The position numbers and the translations under genes were made by a program. The notes beneath the pieces were generated by a model that worked only from the letters and a program-made list of their open reading frames with translations, ran no database searches and was not told the origin of the DNA. Shown here one piece after another: positions 44,317 to 53,296 of a stretch of DNA of 64,000 bases (positions are counted from its first letter, which is position 1; each line of letters opens with the position of its first letter). The DNA lies in assembly GCA_021325655.1 (NCBI GenBank), contig JAJPGT010000095.1, forward strand, positions 1 through 64,000, read 5' to 3'. Source of the stretch: Pseudomonadota bacterium. Its GTDB lineage: Bacteria > Chloroflexota > UBA6077 > JAJPGT01.

Positions 44317-45531
44317 GTGGATACTGCACTCGGGGAGGCTCCGCCTCCCTGGCCGCCTGACCGGTTCAACCCGTACTCCTGGTACGCGGCGATGCGCCGG
44401 ACGCACCCGGTCGCGTTCAACGAGCACGATGGCACCTGGAACGTCTTCCGCTACGACGATATCCAGGCGGTGCTCGCCGATTACACCTCCTTTTCGTCAC
44501 GCCGGAATCTCAACCCGCGCGCCCAGGGCGAGCCTCGCTCTCCCAGCCTGCTGACGACCGATCCGCCGCGGCACCGCCAGCTCCGCGACCTGGTATCGCG
44601 TGCGTTCACTCCCCGCGCGGTTGCCGCGCTCGAACCACGCATCCGGGCGCTGGCACATCAGCTCCTGGATCGCGTCGCTGAGCAGGGGCAGATGGACCTG
44701 ATGGAGGACTTCGCGACGCCGTTGCCGGTGATCGTCATCGCGGAGATGCTCGGCATCCCAGTGGAGGACCGAGCGGCGTTCAAGCGCTGGTCGGACGCGT
44801 TGGCAGCGGCGACCGAGGACGCGGAGCCGGATGGGGTGCTGTCGGGTTCCTCGGCCCCCTCGCCGCTGATGCAGGAGATCGTGGTCTACTTTTTCCAGGT
44901 CCTTCAGGAGCGGCGGGCGCAGCCCCGCGGCGACCTGATCAGCCGCCTGGTGCAGGCGGAGATCGACGGCCAGCGCCTGTCGGACTTCGACCTGGTGGCG
45001 TTCTGCATCCTGCTCCTCGTGGCCGGGAACCTCACCACGACCCATCTCATTGGCAACGCGGTGCTCACCGTGCTGGACCATCCCGAGCAGTGGGCGCGGC
45101 TGCTGGCCGACCCGACGCTGCTGCCGGGCGCGGTGGAGGAGGTTCTGCGCTACCGCTCCCCAGTGCGCGTCGTCGGCCGCGTCGCGGCTAGGAGCGTCGA
45201 GCTGCGCGGACAGCGGATCCCGGCCGGCCAGCGGGTGCTGAGCTGGATCGCCTCGGCCAATCGTGATGCGGCCCGCTTCCCGCACCCCGATCGCTTCGAG
45301 ATCACCCGGGCGCCGAATCCGCACCTCGCCTTTGGGCACGGCATCCACTTCTGCCTCGGGGCGCCGCTGGCGCGGCTGGAGGCCCGTGTCGCTCTGGAGG
45401 CGCTGCTCGATCGCGTTCCGGACCTGGAGCGTCGGGACACTGCCCCGCTCCAGCCGGCCCGCGGCTTCTTCCTGAACGGGGTGGTGTCCCTGCCAGTCCG
45501 GTTCACCCCTAGCGCTCCCCGGGCGAGGTAG
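44317..45531 (+). CDS. Cytochrome P450
   Basis: The product is 404 residues from GTG 44317, with GCGGAGG just upstream; longer starts lack ribosome sites. All P450 landmarks are present: the I-helix oxygen-activation segment (LLVAGNLTTTHLIG), the ExxR motif in VEEVLRYRSPVRV, and the heme loop FGHGIHFCLGAPLARLEARV with the proximal Cys at residue 346. It is a soluble bacterial monooxygenase of the CYP107/CYP102-unlike short class, needing a ferredoxin and reductase not found nearby. The substrate is unknown. Confidence 0.95.
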   Translation: MDTALGEAPPPWPPDRFNPYSWYAAMRRTHPVAFNEHDGTWNVFRYDDIQAVLADYTSFSSRRNLNPRAQGEPRSPSLLTTDPPRHRQLRDLVSRAFTPRAVAALEPRIRALAHQLLDRVAEQGQMDLMEDFATPLPVIVIAEMLGIPVEDRAAFKRWSDALAAATEDAEPDGVLSGSSAPSPLMQEIVVYFFQVLQERRAQPRGDLISRLVQAEIDGQRLSDFDLVAFCILLLVAGNLTTTHLIGNAVLTVLDHPEQWARLLADPTLLPGAVEEVLRYRSPVRVVGRVAARSVELRGQRIPAGQRVLSWIASANRDAARFPHPDRFEITRAPNPHLAFGHGIHFCLGAPLARLEARVALEALLDRVPDLERRDTAPLQPARGFFLNGVVSLPVRFTPSAPRAR

Positions 45532-45607
45532 CGGGCAGGCACGTTCGGGGCGCCTCTGGCGCATATAATGGGACGCGGCACACTCGCCATCGGGCCCCGG
45601 TACCACG

Positions 45608-47089
45608 GTGAAGCAGGCGTTGTCTCTCTCGCCCCGCTTGTCTCTGGAGGATCAGCAGCACCTGGAGCGCATCATCCGCGCGTTGCCGCTGCTGGCCGAC
45701 GTGACCCACGCGGACAGCAGCATCGTCGGCTACGACCCGCGTGGAGAGCCGGTGGTGCTCGCGCACGCGCCCCCGGCCTCGGTGCCGTCGCTGCATACCA
45801 CGTCCCTGGTGGGGCGACGGTATAGCGGTGACCGCGCGGCGCTGCTCCAGCGCCTGCTGAGCCAGGGCCGCCGACACGCCGTCGTCAGCGGGGCGCTCGT
45901 CCGTGGCGCGCCTACCATGCAGGAATTCTTCCCGATCCTCGGCCCATCGGGGGCCGTTATCGGCGTGCTGCAGAGCGAGATGGCGATGCCCGAGCATCAG
46001 CGCCAGCGGAAGAAGTCCGGGGAGCTCCGGCGCGCGATCGCCCAGTTCCGCGACCTGGTACTGCAGGGGCGGGTGAGGGGCGCGGAGCGCATCAGCCGCT
46101 TGAAGCTGCACGACGGGATCCTGGTGATCGACGAGCGGGGCGTCATCCGCTACATCAGCGCTGTGGCCGAGAATATGTATCTCCGGCTCGGCTACATGGA
46201 GAATCTCGTTAATACGCTGCTGTCGGATCTCGACACCAACGAGTATATCTGCTTCAAGGCGATGGAGCACGGCGAGTGTCTGGAGCAGCGGATCGAAGAG
46301 CAAGATGTAATCTGGATCAAGAAGGTAATTCCGCTGCTGCGCACAGGCAGCGGCGGCTGGTTCCGGCGGCGGGGCGCTAACGGCAACGGCTGCGCGGGTG
46401 CGCTCATCTTTATCGAGGACATCACCGACGAGGTGCGCAAGGAGCAGGAGCTCAAGATCAAGACGGCGATGATTCACGAGATCCACCATCGGGTGAAGAA
46501 CAACCTGCAAACGATCGCCGCGCTGCTGCGGATGCAGGCGCGTCGTTCCTCACCCGAGGTCGCGGAGCTGCTCCGGCAGAGCGTGAGCCGGATTCAGAGT
46601 ATCGCCGTAGTGCACGAGTTCCTCTCGAAGGATGAGTCCCGCGTCATTAACATGCACGAAGTGTTCAATCGGATCATGAACGGGATCGTCCAGGGTACCC
46701 TGGACCCGGACAAGCACATCCAATTGCACCTCGACGGCACCAGCGAGTTCCTGCTCCCCAGCCAGCAGGCGACCTCGTGCGCGCTCATCGTCAACGAGCT
46801 GCTGCAGAACGCGGTTGAGCATGGGTATGCGGGGCTCGACCAGGGCGATATCTGGGTGCGCCTGGGGCAGACCCCGGATAGCATGTGTATCGAGATCGAG
46901 GACAACGGGTCCGGCCTGCCGGAGGGTTTCGATGTCGAGCGCGATGGGGGGCTGGGCTTGCAGATCGTCCGCACGCTGGTCCAGGAAGACCTGAAGGGAC
47001 GCTTCGAGCTCGAGAACGGCGTTGGAGTGCGCATCCGCATTACCTTCCCGCGCCGGCAGTTCAACGAGCGCAAGGCGGCGGTGAGCTGA
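45608..47089 (+). CDS. PdtaS-like sensor histidine kinase
   Basis: The product is 493 residues from GTG 45608. The N-terminal part (about 25-140) resembles the sensor domain of PdtaS. A PAS-like domain follows (LHDGILVIDERGVIRYIS). The kinase core is of the HisKA_2 type: MIHEIHHRVKNNLQTIAALLRMQA with the phospho-accepting His, then NELLQNAVEHG (N box) and DNGSGLPEG (G1 box). The response regulator with an ANTAR output starts 13 bases later. Together they match the PdtaS/PdtaR system that controls RNA antitermination in response to ligands or stress. No transmembrane helix is seen, so it is cytosolic. Confidence 0.9.
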   Translation: MKQALSLSPRLSLEDQQHLERIIRALPLLADVTHADSSIVGYDPRGEPVVLAHAPPASVPSLHTTSLVGRRYSGDRAALLQRLLSQGRRHAVVSGALVRGAPTMQEFFPILGPSGAVIGVLQSEMAMPEHQRQRKKSGELRRAIAQFRDLVLQGRVRGAERISRLKLHDGILVIDERGVIRYISAVAENMYLRLGYMENLVNTLLSDLDTNEYICFKAMEHGECLEQRIEEQDVIWIKKVIPLLRTGSGGWFRRRGANGNGCAGALIFIEDITDEVRKEQELKIKTAMIHEIHHRVKNNLQTIAALLRMQARRSSPEVAELLRQSVSRIQSIAVVHEFLSKDESRVINMHEVFNRIMNGIVQGTLDPDKHIQLHLDGTSEFLLPSQQATSCALIVNELLQNAVEHGYAGLDQGDIWVRLGQTPDSMCIEIEDNGSGLPEGFDVERDGGLGLQIVRTLVQEDLKGRFELENGVGVRIRITFPRRQFNERKAAVS

Positions 47090-47102
47090 ACGGGAGAATA
47101 CG

Positions 47103-47684
47103 GTGACGCAGAAACGAGTCTTGCTGGTAGACGACGAGTCGATGACCCGGACCGACATGCGCGAGATGCTCGTCAACCTCGGCTACCAGGTGGTGGGGGA
47201 GGCAGGCGACGCGGAAACGGGTATCCGCCTGGCGCGCGAGCTTCGGCCCGACCTGGTGATCATGGACATCATCTTCGAATCGGACAGGCCGGATGAGATG
47301 GACGGAATCAAGGCCGCCAAGGTCCTGGCCGAGGAGCGCATCGCGCCAGTGCTCCTGGTGACCGCGCACTCGATTAAGGAGTTCGTCGACGGCGCGATCT
47401 CCGCCGGGGTGGTCGGCTACGTCATCAAGCCGTTCCGCGAGGAAGAGCTGGTTCCGGCTATTGAGGTTGCGCTGGCCCGCTTCAAGGAGCTGCGCGACAC
47501 GCGCGACGCGCTGGAGGCGCGGCGGTTCATCGAGCGTGCCAAGGGCGTGCTCATGGACACGCAGGGTCTCAGCGAGCAGGAGGCATTCCGGCGCATCCAG
47601 AAGATCAGCATGAACAGCCGCAAATCCATGCGCGAGGTGGCCGAGGCGATCCTGCTCGCGCACCAGGCACGGGTGTCAGACTAG
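47103..47684 (+). CDS. PdtaR-like response regulator with ANTAR domain
   Basis: The product is 193 residues from GTG 47103. The receiver domain begins RVLLVDDESMTRTDMREML, and the phospho-Asp is in LVIMDIIFE; KPFREEEL closes the domain. The C-terminal ANTAR domain (RRFIERAKGVLMDTQGLSEQEAFRRIQ) binds a double hairpin in nascent RNA and prevents termination. The gene is co-transcribed with its kinase. I did not find a clear dual-hairpin ANTAR target in the flanking DNA. Confidence 0.93.
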   Translation: MTQKRVLLVDDESMTRTDMREMLVNLGYQVVGEAGDAETGIRLARELRPDLVIMDIIFESDRPDEMDGIKAAKVLAEERIAPVLLVTAHSIKEFVDGAISAGVVGYVIKPFREEELVPAIEVALARFKELRDTRDALEARRFIERAKGVLMDTQGLSEQEAFRRIQKISMNSRKSMREVAEAILLAHQARVSD

Positions 47685-47745
47685 CGCCATGCCGCACCGG
47701 CGCTCTGGATTCGTCCGCTGTGTCGTGGTGGACCGGGGCACCGGG

Positions 47746-47994
47746 TCAGGCGATCGGCAGCGGGATGCCGAGCAGGCTGGCGAGCAGAAACCCGATCGAG
47801 AGCGCCAGCAGCCCCGCCAGCAGGGCGATCCCGACGGCCATCATCAGGCCGCAGCCGAATTTGAACCCGTCGCCCACGGTCAGGCGCAGCTCTGAGATAG
47901 TGGGCGGGCGCGGCTCTACGACGGCCCGGCGGGCGGCGCGCTCGGTCTGCGCTACGTCTCCTGTGTAGGAGACCTCGTTCGGCTCGTCGGTCAC
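47746..47994 (-). CDS. Small single-pass membrane protein
   Basis: The product is 82 residues from GTG 47994. A polar N-terminus is followed by a hydrophobic stretch at about 48-80 (CGLMMAVGIALLAGLLALSIGFLLASLLGIPLPIA, split here at 20 by loop residues), likely one or two helices. It starts 33 bases after the lipA stop on the same strand and may be the last gene of that operon. No family is recognised. Confidence 0.5.
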   Translation of the reverse strand: MTDEPNEVSYTGDVAQTERAARRAVVEPRPPTISELRLTVGDGFKFGCGLMMAVGIALLAGLLALSIGFLLASLLGIPLPIA

Positions 47995-48027
47995 AGGGCG
48001 ATCCAGGCGGGGGCCCGCACGGCCAGC

Positions 48028-48963
48028 CTAGCCTCCGGCCGCGGCGTGCTGGACTTGCTCGTGGGCATGGTACGACGAGCGGACGAGCGGCCCGGACTCG
48101 ACGTGGCGGAAGCCCATCGCGCTGGCGCGCTCCTTCAGCCGGGCGAACTCCTCTGGCCGGTAGTAGCGCTCCACGGGGAGATGGCTCAGCGTCGGCCGGA
48201 GATACTGACCAATGGTCAGGATGTCTACCTCGCGCCGGCGCAGGTCCTCGAAGACGCCAAGTAGCTCTGCCTCGGTTTCTCCCAGGCCCACCATCAGCCC
48301 GGACTTCGTCAGCACCTCGGGCGCCAGCGCCTTGGCCCGCCCCAGCAGCTCCAGCGACTGCCGGTAGATGGCCTTGGGGCGCACCCGCCGGTACAGACGC
48401 GGGACGGTCTCCATGTTGTGATTCAGGATGTCCGGCCGCGCGTCCAGCACCAGCTTCAGCGCCTCCCAGTTGCCCTGGAAATCGGGGATGAGCACTTCCA
48501 CCCCGCAGTCGGGGACGCGCTCGCGCAGCTTGCGGATCGTCATTGCGAAGATGATCGCCCCACCGTCTGGCAGGTCGTCGCGGGTGACGGAGGTGACGAC
48601 GATGTGGCGGAGCCCCAGCTTTTCGACCGCCGCGGCCAGCCGAGCCGGCTCGCCCCAGTCCAGTCCGAGCGGTCGCCCCGTCGTCACCGAGCAGAAGCCG
48701 CAGTTGCGGGTACAGACGTCGCCCAGGATCAGGAACGAGGCGGTTCGATTGCCCCAGCACTCGGTAATGTTGGGGCAGCGTGCCTCCTCGCAGATGGTGT
48801 GCAGACCCTGCTCCCGCATCAGGCGCTTGAGCTCGTAGAAGTTCGGGTTCGGCTGGAGCTTCACCTTCAGCCAGTCGGGCCGGGGGCCGACGGCTGGTGG
48901 CGCGTCCGCCGTCAAAGGCCGAGTGCGGGGCACGTTGACGACGGGGAGCTCATCCAGGGCCAT
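48028..48963 (-). CDS. lipA: Lipoyl synthase
   Basis: The product is 311 residues from ATG 48963, with GGAGAACG upstream; a further ATG at 48999 is possible. LipA inserts sulphur into octanoyl groups on E2 and H proteins using two iron-sulphur clusters. The auxiliary cluster ligands are in CEEARCPNITEC, and the radical SAM motif is CTRNCGFCSV. The C-terminal SSYHAHEQV includes the conserved Ser. It follows an E2 gene by 87 bases on the same strand, so the E1 beta-E2-lipA order makes an acid dehydrogenase with its own lipoylation. Confidence 0.96.
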   Translation of the reverse strand: MALDELPVVNVPRTRPLTADAPPAVGPRPDWLKVKLQPNPNFYELKRLMREQGLHTICEEARCPNITECWGNRTASFLILGDVCTRNCGFCSVTTGRPLGLDWGEPARLAAAVEKLGLRHIVVTSVTRDDLPDGGAIIFAMTIRKLRERVPDCGVEVLIPDFQGNWEALKLVLDARPDILNHNMETVPRLYRRVRPKAIYRQSLELLGRAKALAPEVLTKSGLMVGLGETEAELLGVFEDLRRREVDILTIGQYLRPTLSHLPVERYYRPEEFARLKERASAMGFRHVESGPLVRSSYHAHEQVQHAAAGG

Positions 48964-49050
48964 CTCGTTCTCCAGGCACCGCGCAGGCGCGGCGTCCACA
49001 TTCTAGCCGGTTGGGCCGCGGCCCAGCCGGGCAGCGCTGCCCGGCTGGCG

Positions 49051-50445
49051 TTACAGAACGGCGCTGTCGGGACGGTAGCTCTCCAGCCGGCGCTTCACCG
49101 CGTTCAAGAACTGTAGCGCCTGCGCGCCATCGAGGACGCGGTGGTCGAACGAGCAGCAGAGATTCATCATTTGGCGAATGGCGATGGCGTCGTTCTCCAG
49201 GACCACGGGACGCTTGACCACCGCCTCCGTGGTGAGAATGGCTGCCTGCGGCTGATTGATGATCGGCTGCGAGAGAATCGAGCCCAGCGCCCCGGTGTTG
49301 TTTACCGTGAAGGTGCCGCCCTGCACGTCTTCCAGCGTCAGCTTGCCGGCGCGTGCCTTCTGCACCAGCGCCCGCAGGGCGCGTGCCAGGCCCACCAGCG
49401 AGAGCTGGTCGGCGTCGCGGATGACGGGCACGAACAGCCCGGTGTCCGTCGCCACCGCGATCCCGAGATGAATTCGCTTCTTCAGCACCACATGGTCCTG
49501 GTCCCAGGTGGCGTTCAGAACCGGGTGCTCGCGCAGCGCCTCGGCCACCGCCTTGAGCACGAACGGCAGGTACGTCAGCTCGAAGCCCTCGCGCTTTTGC
49601 CAGTCCGCCTGCACCCGGTCGCGGAGGCGGGCGACCTCAGTCATATCCACCTCGACCATGCCCCAGGCGTGGGGCGCGGTGGCCAGGCTGCGGACCATGT
49701 GCTCGGCGATCGCCTTGCGGATCGGCGAGACGGGCAGGTGCTCCTCGTCAGCGCCCGCGGCCACGGCGGGCATTGGAGCCGCGGGCGGAGGCGGTGGCGC
49801 GGGCGCGGCCGGGGCAGGGCTGGGAGCCGCGGGGGCGGCCACGGCGGCCGGAGCCGCTTCAGCGACCGGGGTCGGCGCGGCAGCCAGACGGTGCTGCTCG
49901 ATGTAGCGCTCCAGGTCCTTCTTCGTCACTCGGCCGCCCAGCCCGGTGCCTTCGACCTTCGAGAGGTCGATCCCGTGCTCGCGGGCCATGCGCATCACGA
50001 CCGGGGTGTAGAAGCGGGGACCCTCCTGCTGCCCGGTCTCCAGCAGGCCGGCGGTTCCGCCATCGGTGCCAACGGGGGGTGCGGCGTGCGGCTCCTCCGG
50101 GGACGCGGCGGCCCGGGCGGTTTCGACGCTCGGCTCGCGCTGCTGCTGAATGGTCGCGGTGGCGCTGGCGGTGGTCGCCGGCTCCGCGGGCGCCGGCGAG
50201 GCCTGGCTGCCGTCGCCGATGATCGCGATCTCGGCGCCAACGGCAACCGTCGTGCCCTCCGGGGCGATGATCCGCTCGAGCACGCCCGCCGCCGGAGAGG
50301 GAATCTCCGCGTTCACCTTATCGGTGATGACCTCGACAAGAGGTTCGTCGCGCTCCACCCGCTCCCCTGGGCGCTTCAGCCACTTGGCAATGGTCCCTTC
50401 GGCGACCGACTCGCCGAGTTGTGGCATCGTGATGCTCGTGGGCAT
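49051..50445 (-). CDS. 2-oxoacid dehydrogenase E2 (dihydrolipoyl acyltransferase)
   Basis: The product is 464 residues from ATG 50445. The N-terminal lipoyl domain (MPQLGESVAEGTIAKWL) holds the modified Lys in VITDKVNAEIPSP. A Pro/Ala-rich linker follows, then the E1/E3-binding segment (VRMAREHGIDLSKVEGTGLGGRV), another Pro/Ala linker, and the catalytic domain with LCCSFDHRVLDGAQAL (HxxxDG). It is the core of a pyruvate or branched-chain dehydrogenase. E1 beta precedes it by 53 bases. No E1 alpha or E3 gene lies in this locus. Confidence 0.95.
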   Translation of the reverse strand: MPTSITMPQLGESVAEGTIAKWLKRPGERVERDEPLVEVITDKVNAEIPSPAAGVLERIIAPEGTTVAVGAEIAIIGDGSQASPAPAEPATTASATATIQQQREPSVETARAAASPEEPHAAPPVGTDGGTAGLLETGQQEGPRFYTPVVMRMAREHGIDLSKVEGTGLGGRVTKKDLERYIEQHRLAAAPTPVAEAAPAAVAAPAAPSPAPAAPAPPPPPAAPMPAVAAGADEEHLPVSPIRKAIAEHMVRSLATAPHAWGMVEVDMTEVARLRDRVQADWQKREGFELTYLPFVLKAVAEALREHPVLNATWDQDHVVLKKRIHLGIAVATDTGLFVPVIRDADQLSLVGLARALRALVQKARAGKLTLEDVQGGTFTVNNTGALGSILSQPIINQPQAAILTTEAVVKRPVVLENDAIAIRQMMNLCCSFDHRVLDGAQALQFLNAVKRRLESYRPDSAVL

Positions 50446-50498
50446 CGCTCCTCCAGCTAGTAGGCCAGGCTCCAGGCACCCGTGTGCGGGCTAGGCGT

Positions 50499-51482
50499 TC
50501 AGTATGCCGCGAGCTCGCGAATCGCCGCGACCACGTCGCGCACGCTCGGGATCACCGCTGCTTCCAGCGGCGGGCTGTACGGAATGTGCGCATCGGCCGC
50601 CGCCAGCCGCCGCACCGGGGCATCCAGATGCTCGAAGAGCTGTTCGGCGATGAACGCCGACACCTCGGCACCGATCCCGCCCGTCTTGTTGTCCTCGTGC
50701 AACACCAGCACCTTGCCAGTCCGCTCCACGGTCGCGCGGATGGCGTCGTGGTCCAGCGGCAGCAGCGTCCGCAGGTCCAGCACCTCTACCGAGACGCCAT
50801 CGCTGCGCTCCACCGCTTCTGCCGCCTCCAGCGCCCAGTGGACGCCCACGCCGTAGGTGATGACCGACAGGTCGCTCCCCTGGCGCTTTACGTCGGCCTT
50901 GCCGATCGGGATAGTGTAGTCCCCCGGGGGGATCTCGCTCTTGATCCGCCGGTAGCTGTGCTTGTGCTCGAAGAACAGCACCGGGTCGTCGTCCCGGATC
51001 GCGCTCTTCAGCAGCCCCTTGCCATCGTACGGCGTGGAGGGCACCACGATCTTCAGCCCGGGCACGTGGTGGAACAGTGCCTCCACGCTCTGCGAGTGGT
51101 ACAGCCCACCGTGGACACCCGCGCCGAACGGGGCGCGGATCACGATCGGACAGCTAAACTGCCCGTTCGAGCGGTAGCGGATCTTGGCCGCCTCGTTGAC
51201 GATCTGATCGTAGGCGGGGTGGATGTAGTCGGCGAACTGGATCTCGGCCACCGGGCGCATCCCGTTGAACGCCGCGCCGATGGCGATGCCGACGATGGAC
51301 AGCTCCGCCAGGGGTGTATCCAGCACCCGGTACTCGCCGTACTTCTTCTGCAGGCCCTCAGTGCAGCGGAACACCCCGCCGTGGACGCCAACGTCCTCCC
51401 CGAGAACCATCACCCGCTCGTCGCGAGCCATCTCTTCATCGAGCGCTTCACGGACCGCCTCGACGAGCGTGCGCGTGGGCAT
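50499..51482 (-). CDS. 2-oxoacid dehydrogenase E1 beta subunit (second copy)
   Basis: The product is 327 residues from ATG 51482. It has RVMVLGEDVGVHGGVFR, YRVLDTPLAELSIVGIAIGAA and VEVLDLRTLLPLDHDAI, with HxxxxH regions typical of branched-chain or pyruvate E1 beta. The sequence is well diverged from the E1 beta at 41975, so they are separate enzymes. The alpha subunit expected upstream is missing here: the 230 bases upstream hold only a hairpin, and beyond is a methyltransferase. The alpha partner must be elsewhere. Confidence 0.93.
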   Translation of the reverse strand: MPTRTLVEAVREALDEEMARDERVMVLGEDVGVHGGVFRCTEGLQKKYGEYRVLDTPLAELSIVGIAIGAAFNGMRPVAEIQFADYIHPAYDQIVNEAAKIRYRSNGQFSCPIVIRAPFGAGVHGGLYHSQSVEALFHHVPGLKIVVPSTPYDGKGLLKSAIRDDDPVLFFEHKHSYRRIKSEIPPGDYTIPIGKADVKRQGSDLSVITYGVGVHWALEAAEAVERSDGVSVEVLDLRTLLPLDHDAIRATVERTGKVLVLHEDNKTGGIGAEVSAFIAEQLFEHLDAPVRRLAAADAHIPYSPPLEAAVIPSVRDVVAAIRELAAY

Positions 51483-51504
51483 ACCGTACCCCCTAAAGCA
51501 ATGG

Positions 51505-51530
51505 AGCCAGGCGCGTCGCCACGCCTGGCT
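51505..51530 (-). other. Inverted repeat in the E1 beta leader
   Basis: AGCCAGGCG and CGCCTGGCT pair perfectly around an 8-base loop, about 25 bases upstream of the E1 beta start codon. It could be a transcript leader structure or the terminator of an upstream transcript. No riboswitch family was recognised. Confidence 0.4.
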
Positions 51531-51711
51531 GAAGCCCGTTCAGAAGCGAGGCGCTTGCGAAAGGCACACCAGCGCAGGCGCTATCGCCGCCCGCGCCGCC
51601 CGAAGCCATCATAGCATCGCCCCCGGAGGCCAACAACCGCGCCCGCTATCGATCGGGTGCACTGGGCTCGCTTCCAGCGACGCGAGGGCAGTCTTGGGCC
51701 AGAGCCCTGGC

Positions 51712-52401
51712 CTACCTTCGGGCGAGGATGGCCGCGAGCGTCTCCCCGCGGAACGCTTTCCGCTGCGTGGAGACGTCCCGGAAGCCGATCAAGCTGAGCG
51801 TCGCTACCACCGCCGCGACCTGCTCGTCTGTGAACCCATAGCGGGAGGGGTCGAATCGGCCCGCCTGCGGGCGCTGCATCCGGACGGCGAGGGCGAGCAG
51901 ACCCCCAGGAGCGAGCACCCGGTGCAGCTCACGCAGACCAGCCTCGACGGAGGGCCAGAAATACAGCGAGTGAATTGCACACGCCTTGGTGAAGTGCGCG
52001 TCGGGGTAGGGCAGGGCCGAGACGGTGCCCAGGCGCAGTTCCACCCGCCCCGCCCTGACGGCGGCGCGGTTCCGCCGGACGGCCTGGCGCAGCATCACCT
52101 CCGACGGATCCACCCCGGCGACGAAGCCCACCCGGGCCCGCTCTGCGAGCAGTGTGACCGCCACCCCGGGGCCGAATCCGACCTCGAGGACCCGATCGTC
52201 CGGCTGCACGTCCAGCAGCTCGACAACCCACTGGTCGTCAGCCGTGCTGCGAGCCATCAGAACGCCTGCCAGGTGGCCGAGCAGGCCAGAGGGCCGACCG
52301 AACTGCCCGAACAGTCGGCCTAGCACCCCCGCTGGCCCATGCCGGGTGACACTCGACGGCTCGCCGACGGATTGATTCGAGCCAGTCGCTTCGCCACTCA
52401 T
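51712..52401 (-). CDS. Class I SAM-dependent methyltransferase
   Basis: The product is 229 residues from ATG 52401, preceded by GGAGGGGAACG. The SAM-binding motif is RVLEVGFGPGVAVTLL, followed by VAGVDPSEVMLRQA and the acidic motif region ALPYPDAHFTKACAIHSLYFW. A C-terminal GLRELHRVLAPGGLLALAV is typical of UbiE/Methyltransf_11 proteins. The substrate is unknown. It is probably a single-gene unit. Confidence 0.92.
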   Translation of the reverse strand: MSGEATGSNQSVGEPSSVTRHGPAGVLGRLFGQFGRPSGLLGHLAGVLMARSTADDQWVVELLDVQPDDRVLEVGFGPGVAVTLLAERARVGFVAGVDPSEVMLRQAVRRNRAAVRAGRVELRLGTVSALPYPDAHFTKACAIHSLYFWPSVEAGLRELHRVLAPGGLLALAVRMQRPQAGRFDPSRYGFTDEQVAAVVATLSLIGFRDVSTQRKAFRGETLAAILARR

Positions 52402-52790
52402 CGTTCCCCTCCGTGCTCCATTCGAGACGGAGCCTGTATCTCAGCGTACCCGAGGCTTGGCTATCCCGTCTGGGCTGGCTCGGAGCTCGCTCGGCATCCC
52501 GAGGAGCGGACGGATCAGCGGGAGGCCATACCGTAGCGGGACGTCGAAGGTGGCATCGGCGAGCGGGATCGGGAGCAGGCCGAGTTGTCACGCGAGATCG
52601 TGCAGCGCCACCAGGGACCAGACCGTCCTCAGCGGCCCTGGCGCTCGGCTGGCGTGGTGGGCCCTGGATTGTGACCGTCGTCGCGGCCGGCTGTCGAAGA
52701 ACAGCGGGGTTCCGGGCCCCGGCCCGCTTCCTGCGGCTGTCCTCTCGCGTGCAGGCGCATGCCAGGGGATGAGTGACGCGGGAGGGATCA
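52402..52790. other. Intergenic region, possible short relic
   Basis: On the minus strand a stop-free segment with LGLLPIPLADATFDVPLRY (about 52470-52600) reads like protein but has no start and is ended by stops, so it may be a relic of a small gene. A very long plus-strand frame crosses this area but is Arg/Gly-rich and overlaps real genes. GGAGGG at the end is the next gene's ribosome site. Confidence 0.35.
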
Positions 52791-53198
52791 ATGGTGTCGT
52801 TCGAGTCGTTGCCGCACGGCGAGTCGGTGGCTGCTGGAGCCGCGGACCGGATCGTGGAGCGGCTGGCGGAGCGCCTGGGCGGCCTGGCCACGGTCGCGGC
52901 GGTGTTCGGAGCACCGGTGGAGCGAGACGGGGTGACCGTGATCCCGGTCGCCAGGGTGCGCTGGGGCCTCGGCGTCCGAGGCCCGGTGCGGAGAGGGACG
53001 ACCGAGGAGGACGCGCGTGGCGGGGGCGGGGTCCTGGCCTCGCCGGTCGGCTACATCGAAATCCTCCGGGATGGGCGGGCCGAGTTCCGGCCGATCAAGG
53101 CGTCGTTCCCGGCCTGGGCGATCCCACTGATGGTCCTCGCCGGGGGGGCAAACGCCTGGCTGCTGCTCCGCGGGCTACGCGCCCTGCTCCGGAGCTAG
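52791..53198 (+). CDS. YtfJ/GerW-like protein
   Basis: The product is 135 residues from ATG 52791, with CGGGAGGGATCA upstream. The core matches the sporulation-protein YtfJ family: ERLGGLATVAAVFGAPVERDGVTVIPVARVRWGLG, shown here in pieces as FGAPVERDG and VIPVARVRWG, then a Gly-rich loop and ASPVGYIEIL. A hydrophobic helix closes the protein (AIPLMVLAGGANAWLLL). The family is named from Bacillus spores but is widespread in non-sporing bacteria, so a spore role should not be assumed. Confidence 0.78.
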   Translation: MVSFESLPHGESVAAGAADRIVERLAERLGGLATVAAVFGAPVERDGVTVIPVARVRWGLGVRGPVRRGTTEEDARGGGGVLASPVGYIEILRDGRAEFRPIKASFPAWAIPLMVLAGGANAWLLLRGLRALLRS

Positions 53199-53296
53199 CG
53201 GCCCAGCCTGAAGCCGTCTCGTGGCTGGCGGCTAGCGGCGCTGGCCCGCCGGAGCGCGCCCGCTGTCCCGGGTGCCAGCGCCCGCTCGCCTCGCGC

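Noticed and set aside
49141..50460. Long plus-strand frame across the E2 gene
   Set aside because: It mirrors the Ala/Pro-rich linkers of E2 and has His/Arg-rich composition without motifs.
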